The position numbers were made by a program, and so were the translations under genes. The notes under the pieces were generated by a model. That model worked only from the letters and a program-made list of their open reading frames with translations. It was not told where the DNA came from and did not search any database. A DNA stretch of 61,640 bases, from assembly GCA_937958625.1 (NCBI GenBank), contig CALGNO010000174.1, forward strand, positions 1-61,640. The letters are read 5' to 3'. The stretch is from an uncultured Neomegalonema sp. GTDB lineage: Bacteria; Pseudomonadota; Alphaproteobacteria; Rhodobacterales; Rhodobacteraceae. Every line of letters starts with the position of its first letter. The stretch's first letter is position 1. This document shows, one piece after another, positions 26,401 to 34,600 of the stretch.

Positions 26401-27972
26401 GGTCACAAGTCCTGCCGATTGGAGACGATTTCGCCCGTTCCGGAATTCGTCGAGGACGGCGGATGGAGAGCTCAAGGTTTGATCGGCGCTCATGCGCGCA
26501 GCTACTTTGCCCAGAGCACTCCAGACCGACCAGCTTTCATCTTCCCCGACCTCCTTCTCCGCCAGATCAACGAGTTGCTCGATCAGATCATTGGATGTGG
26601 TAAAGGCCGGGGTATGCCCCGATGTGCCGACAAGGCGTACGAAGGCGGCGAGACAGGAGGGAAGACACAGGAGGTTGCGCTGTCTTTCCGTCAGCCCAGT
26701 CACCTCGATATCAGCTTTCCCAAGCGCGGGCTCGACATCGGCTTTCCAGTCCAACGAGGGCACCGTAATGGTCTTTGTCGTGTCGCTCTTCGCAAGCTGC
26801 TCGATGCGCGAATCATTGGTTAAATCGTAGTCACGACAGACGAGGACGACCTTCGCACCGCGCAGGCGTTCATTGGATTGGATCAACCGGAAAACCAATT
26901 CCTTAGCAGCCCGCCGCCGTCCCGAAGCATCGCTCACGGCGTCCAGCTGATCGACAATCAGCACAGGCTGTTTTGCGGAACCTGGGTTCGCCAGCACGCT
27001 GGTCGGATCGCTTTCGAGATCAAGGAGCTCTTCTCCAAGTTCGACGGGGCGGGAGAGGGAGAGGTACCGATCAAGCCGAAACGGTAGCACGGTCACGCCT
27101 CGTTTCCGGAGCCCTTTCGAGAGCTCCGCGACCACGAAACTCTTACCGGTACCGGCACCGCCAGAAAAGAAGAGGTGTCGCTCGGAACCGTTTTCATACC
27201 AGTCCAGCGCCACTTCGACGATCTCGGACCGGTCGATCACCACGTTGGGTCGCCGCGAAGCGTCCTGCTCCAAGAAGGAGTCTGCGGCGGCATCGATGCT
27301 CTGGCGGACCGTTGGATCGAGGGCATTTGCTCGGGGCATCAGGCCGTAGCCGGGGAGCGCGCTCCGCATTTCCTCCGTCGTCGTCCTACGCGTCAGCCGA
27401 TCCCTTGAATAGCGCTGGAGCGCATCTCCCAAATCCGTTTGTCCGACGAAAAGTAGCGCTGCCATCTCGTTCAAAGCGCGCATGATGAAATCTGGAGAAA
27501 CCGTCTCGGTCCGGCATCGTTTGAGCCATTCACAGGCCCGCCACTCATCGATGTTCCAGAGCGCGACGAGGGTCTTAAAATCCGTCGAATCGTTCTTCGA
27601 AAGGGCATCACGGAAATCACCGATACTATCGGTGAGCCGAGCCTTGTTGCCGAGCGTCCTGAATGCCTGCGCATCGGCATCACTTACGAAAACGCCATGG
27701 TTGTTCTCGTCGGGCAATTTCTTGGCGAAGGCTGAAAGAACACCTGCACTCTCAAGGCGGTTGATCGTCCACTGCCCGCCTGTGCCGCGCATCTTGCATT
27801 GGTGCCATTCGACTCGCTTACCGACTTCCAGAAAGAACTCGAAGCCTTGATCCGATATCGGCTCGCCTGTGATTGCTTGAGCGTTGGCGGTATAGACGGA
27901 TAGGAATTGTCGGGCGACCCAAAGATCTTCGTAATCGTTGCCGAGCTTATCGGCAATACCGCCTGGGATCAT
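23443..27972 (-). CDS. Avs-like STAND NTPase with N-terminal nuclease-like domain
   Basis: Very large protein of 1509 residues. Residues 1-100 hold a restriction-like stretch (ISDQGFEFFLEVGKRVEWHQCKMRG), compatible with a Cap4/PD-(D/E)xK fold: acidic residues, then a Q-x-K after a beta strand. A P-loop NTPase follows: Walker A SGGAGTGKS (about 270-278) and Walker B VLIVDQLDAVSD (about 337-348), in a STAND-like module. Residues about 500-1509 look like an alpha-solenoid sensor with no membrane segments. Effector, STAND switch and long helical sensor is the layout of Avs antiphage proteins, which recognise phage terminase or portal and then degrade DNA. The trigger here is unknown. It stands alone at the right side of the island, next to the Tn7-like core. 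Confidence 0.7.
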   Translation of the reverse strand: MIPGGIADKLGNDYEDLWVARQFLSVYTANAQAITGEPISDQGFEFFLEVGKRVEWHQCKMRGTGGQWTINRLESAGVLSAFAKKLPDENNHGVFVSDADAQAFRTLGNKARLTDSIGDFRDALSKNDSTDFKTLVALWNIDEWRACEWLKRCRTETVSPDFIMRALNEMAALLFVGQTDLGDALQRYSRDRLTRRTTTEEMRSALPGYGLMPRANALDPTVRQSIDAAADSFLEQDASRRPNVVIDRSEIVEVALDWYENGSERHLFFSGGAGTGKSFVVAELSKGLRKRGVTVLPFRLDRYLSLSRPVELGEELLDLESDPTSVLANPGSAKQPVLIVDQLDAVSDASGRRRAAKELVFRLIQSNERLRGAKVVLVCRDYDLTNDSRIEQLAKSDTTKTITVPSLDWKADVEPALGKADIEVTGLTERQRNLLCLPSCLAAFVRLVGTSGHTPAFTTSNDLIEQLVDLAEKEVGEDESWSVWSALGKVAARMSADQTLSSPSAVLDEFRNGRNRLQSAGLVTVDHGQIQFQHESYFDVIYARDFVATGKRLEDWLTDDEQQLFRRTQVRQILAYMRLSAPADYRRDLRSILSNPDIRYHIKDAVASWLSDLTGPTGFELDAVLSLSGAGKPDRLTRKAIFGKGWLGILISSGILDEWLRQDEPWKNCALTRLRIGMENDPRSCTDVLRRFLLDRPDETVNVLNNLGFLRVEREADLVADFLCELIATLPARAFETDQRFDKIWAGWSGKHASVGARIMAAWYRRWMVLNPLEQPFLKEGSERRRPDYHAKEMVEKAPGAFLTEVGPLFLEALARPRDGWSHAGELMWEVSIRSETWGGLVTDSLKAVANDAPEVARKFASLIAPDCDPVLLRYRLAAIASGGEACADFFVEVIDHPNLFEAGGYTLRWKGAAEAARAVRPFLRDLDWQRLEDRVFTYRPEHERIARIVRESKAEGRALREIVRDDPWLTYELRRNGYEQWAIAQHIGFKVFSSRYQAQLNVLKRKFVNEPEPKEETSKGGTVGSPIKSDALEKMNDAAWLSAMRSYDSEDSREYLDDYVRGGARELAHVLRERTKQEPERFAALLYQIPSDINPVYPAEILEGLRGSDLPDEDLLCALQYVGTFPSDDGERAFIYLVSSRPALLLDDRVFLRVIDLVKNGPPPSFGRSDDDDPNELQGAYSVETIFDRHSGGGFYSYGSAGCRLAALKAVNAALWEKSLRYEELADLVDERVDEEADSDVLALLVEPILAISTQERERGFILLARLARRDLRIVATQPAIRGYNWARCQRSEHLEFLYTAMFSHGHPALEALALLWMSGEVLIGERPLNDYEPYMSDSAIARRAAALAAKDFLYDIHGAELAMTWLETFASDDDPDVKRQAYRLDWHAILEEGGKPLRLVEQFIASEAFLQRSERLTMRLDDLADQHPRLALEASKRLVAFGEDDDEFIRTQMGHGALTNVGKMIMGAYEGFGDDAPERQDALDLFDRFLAADIYDVDQVITRYERH

Positions 27973-28388
27973 TAGTTGCTTCCTGTCAATGCGCTGAGGC
28001 TCAAGGAGTTGCGGTCAATTGCTACAATCTGCTCCACTCCAAAGTTATGCAATCCACTGAACCCGTCTTCCGACGTTTAAACCCTTCTTGTGAGGTTTCG
28101 GAGGCCTCGAATTTAGCTGCTTTCAGTCGCAATCATCCCAGCCCGCTTCTCGGTTCAGAGAGCCATAGTTTGAATTTTGGGCAGCTGTCGCCGTCAGTAC
28201 AATCGAATTTGCTGAGGCATTCGACCGTGTGAGATCGACGTTCCACTCCAAAGCTAGAACGCGTTGCACATCCATTCGCGTGGCCCGTCACAATATGTCC
28301 CGCTTTCAATAACGAATGTCTGCCGAACGCTAAAAAGGAAAGGGATTGGCAAAAAAAGGAAACCCTTCTGGCATTTCACAGAAAAAGA
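27973..28388. other. Gene-poor right boundary of the island
   Basis: No gene is supported. It should contain the promoter of the large STAND gene. CCACTCCAAAG occurs twice in direct orientation (28034-28044 and 28243-28253). No copy of the tRNA-Gln 3' end was found at the left boundary and no integrase gene is present, so integrase-type insertion is not supported. Confidence 0.5.
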
Positions 28389-28464
28389 TGGCTGGGGCGG
28401 CAGGATTCGAACCTGCGCTCTTCGGTACCAAAAACCGCTGCTTTACCAGCTAAGCTACGCCCCA
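28389..28464 (-). tRNA. tRNA-Gln (TTG anticodon)
   Basis: A full 76-nt cloverleaf reads on the minus strand, with acceptor TGGGGCG/CGCCCCA, D-arm GCTT/AAGC, anticodon loop TTTTGGT, T-arm GCAGG-TTCGAAT-CCTGC and encoded CCA. The anticodon is TTG. The outermost anticodon-stem pair is G-A instead of a Watson-Crick pair. Its 3' end faces the accessory island. Confidence 0.92.
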
Positions 28465-28577
28465 TTGCGCGGGAGAACACTAGCGGCGGTCGCGCGGGGA
28501 TTCAAGCGTATGAAATTGCGCCGCGTCACTTTTCGTCCCTTGCATCCAGGCGGCGCTATTTCTATAGGTCTCGCAGT

Positions 28578-28654
28578 CGGAGTGTAGCTCAGCTTGGTAG
28601 AGCGCTGCGTTCGGGACGCAGAGGTCGCAGGTTCGAATCCTGCTACTCCGACCA
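28578..28654 (+). tRNA. tRNA-Pro (CGG anticodon)
   Basis: A full 77-nt cloverleaf has acceptor CGGAGTG/TACTCCG, anticodon arm CTGCG-TTCGGGA-CGCAG and T-arm GCAGG-TTCGAAT-CCTGC, with encoded CCA. The anticodon is CGG, for proline. It is divergent from the tRNA-Gln gene. Confidence 0.95.
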
Positions 28655-28690
28655 TTTCCCATCCCTTCGGTCGAACACGCGGTCAGATAC

Positions 28691-29695
28691 TCAGGCGCTC
28701 AGAATATCCGCGAGCAGAACCGGCTGGCCCGCCTGGACCGACTGTGTCGCCGCATCGGCCATGGCCAGCGCCAGCACACCATCATCGAGCGTTATCGGCA
28801 CCGGCGTCCCGCCCTTAACGGCCTCGACGAAGGCGGCCCATTCGGCCTCGTAGGCGGCCATATACCGCTCCAGGAAAAAGTGCATCGGCTTCGCGCCGGT
28901 GACACCGGCAGCGGTCGATTTCACCACGCTGTTTTCCAGCATATTCCCGGCCTGCAACAATCCGCCGGACCCGAGCAATTCCACACGCTGATCATACCCG
29001 AAGGCAGCGCGGCGAGAGTTCTTGATCACCGCCAGGCGCCCGTCTGCATAGGTCAGGGTCGCAACCGCCGTATCGACATCCCCCGCCGCCCCGATTGCAG
29101 GATCGACGAGGGACGATCCAAAGGCCGACACGGCAACCGGTGCCGCGCCCATGAAGAACGTCGCCATGTCAAAATCATGGATCATCATATCGCGGAACAG
29201 GCCCCCCGACACTTCGATATAGGCGACCGGCGGCGGCGCAGGATCGAAGGACGTGATCGACAACAGCTCTGCCTTGCCGATCTCTCCGGCATCGAGGGCG
29301 GCTTTCATCGCGCCGAAATTCGGATCGAACCGGCGATTAAAGCCGACCATCACCGGCTGGCCGGTTGCCGCAGCGGCGGTCTGGCAAGCGCGGGCGCGGG
29401 GCAGGCTGAGGTCAACCGGCTTTTCGCACAGCACTGCCTTGCCCGCCGCCGTCGCCGCCTCGATCAAGGCCGAATGGGTATCGGTCGGCGTGGCAATCAG
29501 CACCGCGTCGATGGCGCTATCGGCGATGATATCCTCGGACGATCTGACCGCCGCTCCGTGCTGCGCCGCCAATGTCTCGGCATTCTCCGCTATGGCATCC
29601 GAGATCGCGACCAGAGCGCTGCCCGGATGCGCCGCAATGGTGCGCGCATGAACACCGCCGATACGCCCGACACCAAGCAACCCGACCTTGAGCAT
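28691..29695 (-). CDS. iolG: Inositol 2-dehydrogenase-like (Gfo/Idh/MocA family)
   Basis: Oxidoreductase of 334 residues with an N-terminal Rossmann motif (LKVGLLGVGRIGGVHART), the family CEKPVDLS motif with its catalytic Lys near residue 95, and FRDMMIHDFDMATFF near 175, characteristic of IolG. It should oxidise myo-inositol or a close sugar with NAD. ATG 29695 follows GGGGGA; the track start is 19 codons upstream and unsupported. No other iol genes are nearby, so the precise substrate remains open. Confidence 0.82.
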   Translation of the reverse strand: MLKVGLLGVGRIGGVHARTIAAHPGSALVAISDAIAENAETLAAQHGAAVRSSEDIIADSAIDAVLIATPTDTHSALIEAATAAGKAVLCEKPVDLSLPRARACQTAAAATGQPVMVGFNRRFDPNFGAMKAALDAGEIGKAELLSITSFDPAPPPVAYIEVSGGLFRDMMIHDFDMATFFMGAAPVAVSAFGSSLVDPAIGAAGDVDTAVATLTYADGRLAVIKNSRRAAFGYDQRVELLGSGGLLQAGNMLENSVVKSTAAGVTGAKPMHFFLERYMAAYEAEWAAFVEAVKGGTPVPITLDDGVLALAMADAATQSVQAGQPVLLADILSA

Positions 29696-29999
29696 GATTC
29701 CCCCTTCGATGATAATCGTCGCGATCACCCTATACGACTTTGCCCGCAGCACATGTCCGTGATGACGTTTCCGTCAATCGCCTCGGGCACGCGGCCACCC
29801 CCTACCCCGACAGCCAAGACCCCGGCAAGTGCCTGCAACGCTTAGGCGATGCGGGGAAAGCGGTTCTTGATGGGTGCGGCTGCGGGCGATTGCGGCGGGG
29901 CACTACCCACCCGCTTGCGCGGCGGGTCACGGCGATGCTACGGATTGTTTCATTGCCGGTGGGACTCCGGCCTTCGCAATACGGTCGGGAAAGAACTTT
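29696..29999. other. Intergenic region upstream of fabA
   Basis: These 304 bases between divergent iolG-like and fabA genes hold no supported gene. They should contain both promoters. A small GC hairpin (CCCGC-TTGC-GCGG) lies near 29910. No riboswitch or known operator was recognised. Confidence 0.45.
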
Positions 30000-30515
30000 A
30001 TGGGCGAGCGCGCGAACAGCTATGATTACGAGGGCCTGCTGAAATGCGGTCGGGGCGAGTTGTTCGGCGAGGGCAATGCCCAACTGCCCGCCCCGCCGAT
30101 GCTGATGTTCGACCGCATCACCCATATCTCGGACGAGGGCGGCGCGCATGGCAAGGGTCAGGTGGTTGCCGAACTCGACGTGAACCCGGACCTGTGGTTC
30201 TTCAAATGCCATTTCCTCGGTGATCCGGTGATGCCGGGCTGCCTTGGGCTCGATGCCCTATGGCAGTTGACCGGGTTCTTTCTCGGCTGGAGCGGAATGC
30301 CGGGACGGGGCCGCGCGCTGGGCGTCGGACAGGTAAAATTCTCCGCCATGGTGACGCCCGAGGCCAAGCTGGTCCGCTATACCGTCGACGTAAAGCGCGT
30401 CATCGACCGCAAGCTGAAGATGGGCGTCGCCGACGGCACCATGGAAGTGGACGGCGAGACCGCCTACGTCACCGAAGACATGCGCGTGGGCCTCTTTGGC
30501 TCCGACGCCTCCTAA
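30000..30515 (+). CDS. fabA: 3-hydroxydecanoyl-ACP dehydratase/isomerase FabA
   Basis: Enzyme of 171 residues that dehydrates 3-hydroxydecanoyl-ACP and isomerises the trans-2 product to cis-3, starting unsaturated fatty acid synthesis. The active-site segment [22 protein letters not shown] contains the catalytic His (near 70) and Asp (near 84). ATG 30000 follows GGGAAAG; the track ORF's 42 extra codons belong to the leader. It is followed 33 bases later by fabB, the standard partner order. Confidence 0.95.
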   Translation: MGERANSYDYEGLLKCGRGELFGEGNAQLPAPPMLMFDRITHISDEGGAHGKGQVVAELDVNPDLWFFKCHFLGDPVMPGCLGLDALWQLTGFFLGWSGMPGRGRALGVGQVKFSAMVTPEAKLVRYTVDVKRVIDRKLKMGVADGTMEVDGETAYVTEDMRVGLFGSDAS

Positions 30516-30548
30516 GCCCCAAGCGACCCAAATACGTCAGGAATTGCC

Positions 30549-31766
30549 ATGCGCCGCGTCGTTGTCACCGGGATCGGTATCGTCTCCTCCATCGGCTCCG
30601 ATGCCGAAACCGTCACTGCCTCGCTGAAAAACGCGACCTCGGGCATCACCCATTCCGAAGAGCAGACCGAGCATGGCTTTCGCAGCCGGGTGGCCGGTCG
30701 GCCCGTGGTGGACATCGACGCCCATGTGCCGAAACGCGCGCGGCGGTTCATGGGGGATGGCGCGGCTTGGAACTACATCGCGATGCAGCAGGCGATTGAC
30801 GATTCCGGCCTTGGCGAAGACGAGGTCAGCCATGTGCGCACGGGCCTTGTCATGGGCTCCGGCGGTCCTTCTACCGTAGACCAAGTGCGCGCCGCCGACA
30901 TTGTCCGCGAAAAGGGCGCGCCGAAGCGGATCGGGCCATTCGCTGTGCCGCGCTGTATGTCGTCGACCAACTCGGCCACGCTGGCCACGCCGTTCAAGAT
31001 CAAGGGCGTGAACTATTCGATCTCCTCGGCCTGTTCGACCTCGGCCCATTGCATCGGCCACGGGGCAGAGCTGATCCAGTTCGGCAAGCAGGACATCGTC
31101 TTTGCCGGGGGCGGTGAAGACCTGCACTGGTCGCTGACCTGTCTGTTCGATGCCATGGCGGCGCTGTCCTCGAACTTCAACGATACCCCCGCCGCGGCCA
31201 GCCGCGCCTATGACGAAAACCGCGACGGGTTCGTCATCGGCGGCGGGGCCGGAACCGTGGTTCTGGAGGAATACGAGCGCGCGAAAGCACGCGGCGCGAC
31301 GATCTATGGCGAGTTGATCGGATACGGCGCGAACTCGGACGGGTTCGACATGGTGGCCCCGTCCGGCGAGGGCGCGGTGCGCTGTATGGAACTGGCCATG
31401 AGCACCATCGGCGACCGCAAGGTCAGCTATATCAACACCCACGGCACCTCCACCCCCGTGGGCGACGAGCGCGAAATGCAGGCCATGCGCGACACGTTCG
31501 GCGCGGGCAATATCCCCGACCTCAGCTCGACCAAGTCACTCACCGGACATTCGCTCGGCGCAACGGGCGTGCAGGAGGCGATTTATTGCCTGCTGATGAT
31601 GAAGCACGGCTTCAAGACGAAATCCGCCCATATCGAAACCCTCGACCCGGCCTTCGCCGACATCCCGATCCTGCGCGAGCGCAAGGATGAAGACGTCGAC
31701 GTCACCATGAGCAACAGCTTCGGCTTCGGCGGCACCAACGCGACGCTGGTATTCGGGAAGGTTTGA
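30549..31766 (+). CDS. fabB: 3-oxoacyl-ACP synthase I FabB
   Basis: Condensing enzyme of 405 residues that elongates the cis-3-decenoyl-ACP made by FabA. The thiolase-fold catalytic triad is visible: Cys in [12 protein letters not shown] (near 163), His in [11 protein letters not shown] (near 300), and Lys/His in [13 protein letters not shown] (near 330). The ending [14 protein letters not shown] is typical. It is cotranscribed with fabA. In related genomes fabI follows directly; here an AT-rich gene intervenes, and fabB's own stop is followed by TGAGGAG, which now serves that inserted gene. Confidence 0.95.
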   Translation: MRRVVVTGIGIVSSIGSDAETVTASLKNATSGITHSEEQTEHGFRSRVAGRPVVDIDAHVPKRARRFMGDGAAWNYIAMQQAIDDSGLGEDEVSHVRTGLVMGSGGPSTVDQVRAADIVREKGAPKRIGPFAVPRCMSSTNSATLATPFKIKGVNYSISSACSTSAHCIGHGAELIQFGKQDIVFAGGGEDLHWSLTCLFDAMAALSSNFNDTPAAASRAYDENRDGFVIGGGAGTVVLEEYERAKARGATIYGELIGYGANSDGFDMVAPSGEGAVRCMELAMSTIGDRKVSYINTHGTSTPVGDEREMQAMRDTFGAGNIPDLSSTKSLTGHSLGATGVQEAIYCLLMMKHGFKTKSAHIETLDPAFADIPILRERKDEDVDVTMSNSFGFGGTNATLVFGKV

Positions 31767-31779
31767 GGAGATACGCGAT

Positions 31780-32691
31780 TTGAAAAAATACTCCAGAACC
31801 AGCCAGTCTGTTATGTCGTCATGCCATAGATTCGAAACGAATACCTTTAACGAAGCCGACGTCCGCTCTATCATAATCGAGCAGCGCGAAATTTCCGGTT
31901 ATTTAATACGTGAAGTCGGAGATTTAATAGCCCACCCATCAAGAGACCGTGGCTTTTCTTATGATAAAGTATTTCAAATATTTTCTTCTATTCAATTTTT
32001 CAATACTTATAATGATAATGGAACTATAAAATCTCCGTCAATGTATGGCAAATGTGATTGGTGGCTCAAAGGTTATCTTTTAAAACAACTTGAGTTATCG
32101 AACCAAAAGCGTATAGTGAAGAAGCTAGGGATAAGCGTCAGAGAAATTAGAAGAAATTTAAAATCACTATTTCCAGAAGAAAATTTTCCGACAGAAGTTA
32201 CTCGCCCAATATCAATGAAAGATATGGCAATAATAAGTGAAATTTGCTCACATCTTTACACGCATAATATTTTTAAGATAGAAAACATAAGAAATGAGAT
32301 TAGGAAAATGCTCAAGGCGATTGGCCTTCCTATTGGTAAAAATTATATAGACGATTTTATCGTCTGTATATGTATTATATTAAATGGAACAGTATTCAAA
32401 TTGAAGAGAGAGAGCGTAGGCGATGCATCTATACATATAGAAAAAAACGAGTCTAGCGGCAATTCACCTCACGGTTTTTTTTCAGTATATGTCGCAGCAG
32501 ATACCCCGTCAGGTGGAAATAATGTTCGCTGGTCAATACCAATTTTGACAACAGACATTGCAACGAACGGCTATTTAGACAATAGCATGATTGAAATTGA
32601 TAGCTTTGGGGTTCAAAGATTTGATTTTTCTAGACAATTTGACTTCGTCAAATCACGGGATAGACCTATAGCTGCGGCGGCGTTGACTTGA
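31780..32691 (+). CDS. AT-rich hypothetical protein inserted between fabB and fabI
   Basis: Protein of about 303 residues, family not recognised. Base and codon use are strikingly different from both neighbours: A/T-ending codons, AAA/AAT/ATA rich, Ile/Asn/Lys rich. It may start at TTG 31780 (GAGGAG nine bases upstream) or at the in-frame ATG 31813. Visible features are IREVGDLIAHPSRDRGFSYD near residue 42, a possible helix-turn-helix (KKLGISVREIRRNLKSLF near 102-120), and a C-terminal beta-rich part (PHGFFSVYVAADTPSGG). No signal peptide or membrane segment. It looks like a recently acquired single gene that uses the fab operon's transcription. Function unknown. Confidence 0.75.
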   Translation: MKKYSRTSQSVMSSCHRFETNTFNEADVRSIIIEQREISGYLIREVGDLIAHPSRDRGFSYDKVFQIFSSIQFFNTYNDNGTIKSPSMYGKCDWWLKGYLLKQLELSNQKRIVKKLGISVREIRRNLKSLFPEENFPTEVTRPISMKDMAIISEICSHLYTHNIFKIENIRNEIRKMLKAIGLPIGKNYIDDFIVCICIILNGTVFKLKRESVGDASIHIEKNESSGNSPHGFFSVYVAADTPSGGNNVRWSIPILTTDIATNGYLDNSMIEIDSFGVQRFDFSRQFDFVKSRDRPIAAAALT

Positions 32692-32700
32692 GGGATTGAA

Positions 32701-33489
32701 ATGACCGGAATAATGCACGGCAAACGTGGGCTCGTTATGGGCGTCGCCAACGATCATTCCATCGCCTGGGGGATTGCGTCGATGTTGGCGGCCCATGGGG
32801 CCGAGATGGCGTTTACCTATCAGGGGGATGCGTTCGGAAAGCGTGTGCGGCCTCTGGCGGAGTCGGTCGGATCATCACTGGTTTTGCCTGCCGATGTGCA
32901 AGACCCCGAGAGCCTCGATAAGGTATTCGAGACGCTGGCGAGCGAATGGGGGCAGCTTGATTTTCTGGTCCACGCCATCGCCTATTCCAAGAAAGAGGAA
33001 CTCAAGGGCCGGTATTCCGATACCAGCCGCGAGAACTTTCTGAATACGATGGACATCTCCTGTTACTCGCTGACGGACCTGTCCCGGCGCGCGATGCCGT
33101 TGATGACCGAGGGCGGCTCGATCCTGACACTCACCTATCTCGGGGCCGAGCGGGTCTTGCCAAACTATAATGTCATGGGCGTGGCGAAGGCGGCGCTGGA
33201 GGCGAGCGTGCGCTATCTCGCCGCCGATCTCGGCAAGAACAATATCAGCGTCAATGCCGTCTCGCCGGGGCCAATGCGCACGCTGGCGGGGTCGGCGGTC
33301 GGGTCGGCGCGCAAGGTCTTCAAGTTCAACGCCGAGAATGCACCGCTGAAACGCACGGCGTCGCTGAAAGAGGTCGGCGGGGCCGCGCTTTACCTGCTGT
33401 CCGACCTTGGCGGCGGCACGACGGGCGAGACCATCTATGTCGATGGCGGCTATCATGCGATGGGTATGGTTGCGGAGGAAAACCTTTAA
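32701..33489 (+). CDS. fabI: Enoyl-ACP reductase FabI
   Basis: NADH-dependent reductase of 262 residues performing the last step of each elongation cycle. The SDR-like cofactor site is VMGVANDHSIAWGIA. The FabI catalytic Tyr-x6-Lys is YNVMGVAK (Tyr near 158), and the substrate loop VNAVSPGPMRTLAGSAVG follows. It starts at ATG 32701 with GAGGGA upstream, 9 bases after the inserted AT-rich gene. Its expression may now depend on transcription through that gene or on a new promoter within it. Confidence 0.95.
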   Translation: MTGIMHGKRGLVMGVANDHSIAWGIASMLAAHGAEMAFTYQGDAFGKRVRPLAESVGSSLVLPADVQDPESLDKVFETLASEWGQLDFLVHAIAYSKKEELKGRYSDTSRENFLNTMDISCYSLTDLSRRAMPLMTEGGSILTLTYLGAERVLPNYNVMGVAKAALEASVRYLAADLGKNNISVNAVSPGPMRTLAGSAVGSARKVFKFNAENAPLKRTASLKEVGGAALYLLSDLGGGTTGETIYVDGGYHAMGMVAEENL

Positions 33490-33681
33490 CCCGCTAACGG
33501 GGTGCAAATTGTTCTCTGTTCGCTGCACCGTTGAAAAACGCTGCCGAATCGACTATGTAGTCGCTGCGAAGCACTTTCTGATCTTGATCTACGCCTGTCC
33601 AAACGGCCGCAGCTCTCTCGATACGAAACCTGCGCCAAGCCGCTGCAATTCGTGGGCGGTGTTATGACAGGAGATACTCAC
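33490..33681 (+). promoter_or_regulatory. Long leader of the cold-shock gene
   Basis: These 192 bases between fabI and the cold-shock gene contain a perfect small hairpin CGACTATGTAGTCG (33550-33563) and no ORF. Long structured leaders are usual for cspA-type genes and control translation with temperature. The transcription start is not identifiable by eye. Confidence 0.45.
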
Positions 33682-33891
33682 ATGGCTACTGGCACTGTGA
33701 AATGGTTCAACCCAACCAAAGGTTTTGGTTTCATTCAGCCCGACGGTGGCGGCAATGATGTGTTCGTTCACATCTCCGCTGTTGAGCGTGCAGGTCTTTC
33801 GACCCTGAACGAGAACCAGAAAGTCGAATACGAGCTGGAAACCGACCGTAGCGGTCGTTCTTCGGCTGGCGCTCTGTCCGTCGCTGACTGA
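33682..33891 (+). CDS. CspA family cold-shock protein
   Basis: Small RNA/ssDNA-binding protein of 69 residues. RNP1 is KGFGFIQPD and RNP2 is DVFVHISAV, after the classic [12 protein letters not shown] start. It acts as an RNA chaperone. ATG 33682 follows AGGAGA; the track's earlier starts lie in the leader. A strong terminator follows 39 bases downstream. Confidence 0.95.
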   Translation: MATGTVKWFNPTKGFGFIQPDGGGNDVFVHISAVERAGLSTLNENQKVEYELETDRSGRSSAGALSVAD

Positions 33892-33930
33892 CACGCCGCT
33901 GCAATCTGTTGATTGCGTTTGAGATAGAAG

Positions 33931-33957
33931 CCGCCGGGCCACCCCGGCGGTTTTTTT
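33931..33957 (+). terminator. Rho-independent terminator of the cold-shock gene
   Basis: CCGCCGGG, loop CCAC, CCCGGCGG and seven Ts form a textbook terminator. The T-tract overlaps the last codon and stop of the convergent thiamine pyrophosphokinase gene (stop at 33956), so the two genes share this end. Confidence 0.93.
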
Positions 33958-34600
33958 ATGTCAGGCTCTCGACCACTGCCCCCAGACACGCGCGCGGCAG
34001 GATCGTGACCACCCCCGGCTCGGCAAACCATGCGGCGATGCGGGTTGAGGCGGCTTCGTTCGAGACGCCGATTTGCCTGCCCCCCTCCATCAACAATCCG
34101 TCGATGGGCCAGCGCAGGCCCTTTGACCCGAGCGCCGGCACCCGACACACCGGATAGAACGAGACCCGCGTGCCCTCGGGCACTTCGGCGCCCCATTCCA
34201 GCGGCGCGGCAAAGACGACATCCTCAGCCCCGATCAGGATCGTCGGCCTGTCACTGGCGACAAGAGCGTGCATCGCCGCAAGGGTATGATCGAGCCGCCC
34301 GCCGAGAAAACCGATGCCGAGGCAAAGCGGCGCATCCACGGTTTGCAGGGCCTTTTCCAAATCCGTGCTGTCCTGTTCGTCCAGGGGCAGCCTCGTCACC
34401 GCATCCGGCACCGGAGCCGAGATCGAATCCATATCGCCAAGCACCGCCGCCGGCGTTTCGTCCCAGGACGATAGAGCATCAAATCCGCCATCGACCGCGA
34501 TCACCGCATCGGTGAAGCGCGCGGCTTGGTCAAAGTCTGCTCGCGTCGCCGGACCCGCTCCGACCAGCAAAACCGGCTCATCGAAGCAAAGCGCGCTCAT
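33956..34600 (-). CDS. Thiamine pyrophosphokinase
   Basis: Enzyme of 214 residues that transfers pyrophosphate from ATP to thiamine, giving TPP. The TPK catalytic domain shows VIAVDGGFDALSSW, AAVLGDMDSIS and QDSTDLEKALQ (Mg/ATP site Asp residues), then GFLGGRLDHTLAAMHAL. The C-terminal vitamin-binding domain has GLRWPIDGLLMEGGRQIGVSNEA. ATG 34600 overlaps the upstream gene's stop (ATGA). The track start 25 codons earlier lies inside that gene. Confidence 0.9.
   Translation of the reverse strand: MSALCFDEPVLLVGAGPATRADFDQAARFTDAVIAVDGGFDALSSWDETPAAVLGDMDSISAPVPDAVTRLPLDEQDSTDLEKALQTVDAPLCLGIGFLGGRLDHTLAAMHALVASDRPTILIGAEDVVFAAPLEWGAEVPEGTRVSFYPVCRVPALGSKGLRWPIDGLLMEGGRQIGVSNEAASTRIAAWFAEPGVVTILPRACLGAVVESLT

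Noticed and set aside
27973-28464. Integrase-type island inserted at tRNA-Gln
   Set aside because: The tRNA 3' end faces the island, but no integrase gene and no direct copy of the tRNA end at the left boundary could be found.
33491-33502. CCCG-CTAA-CGGG hairpin after fabI as a terminator
   Set aside because: The stem is only four pairs and has no T-tract; too weak to call.
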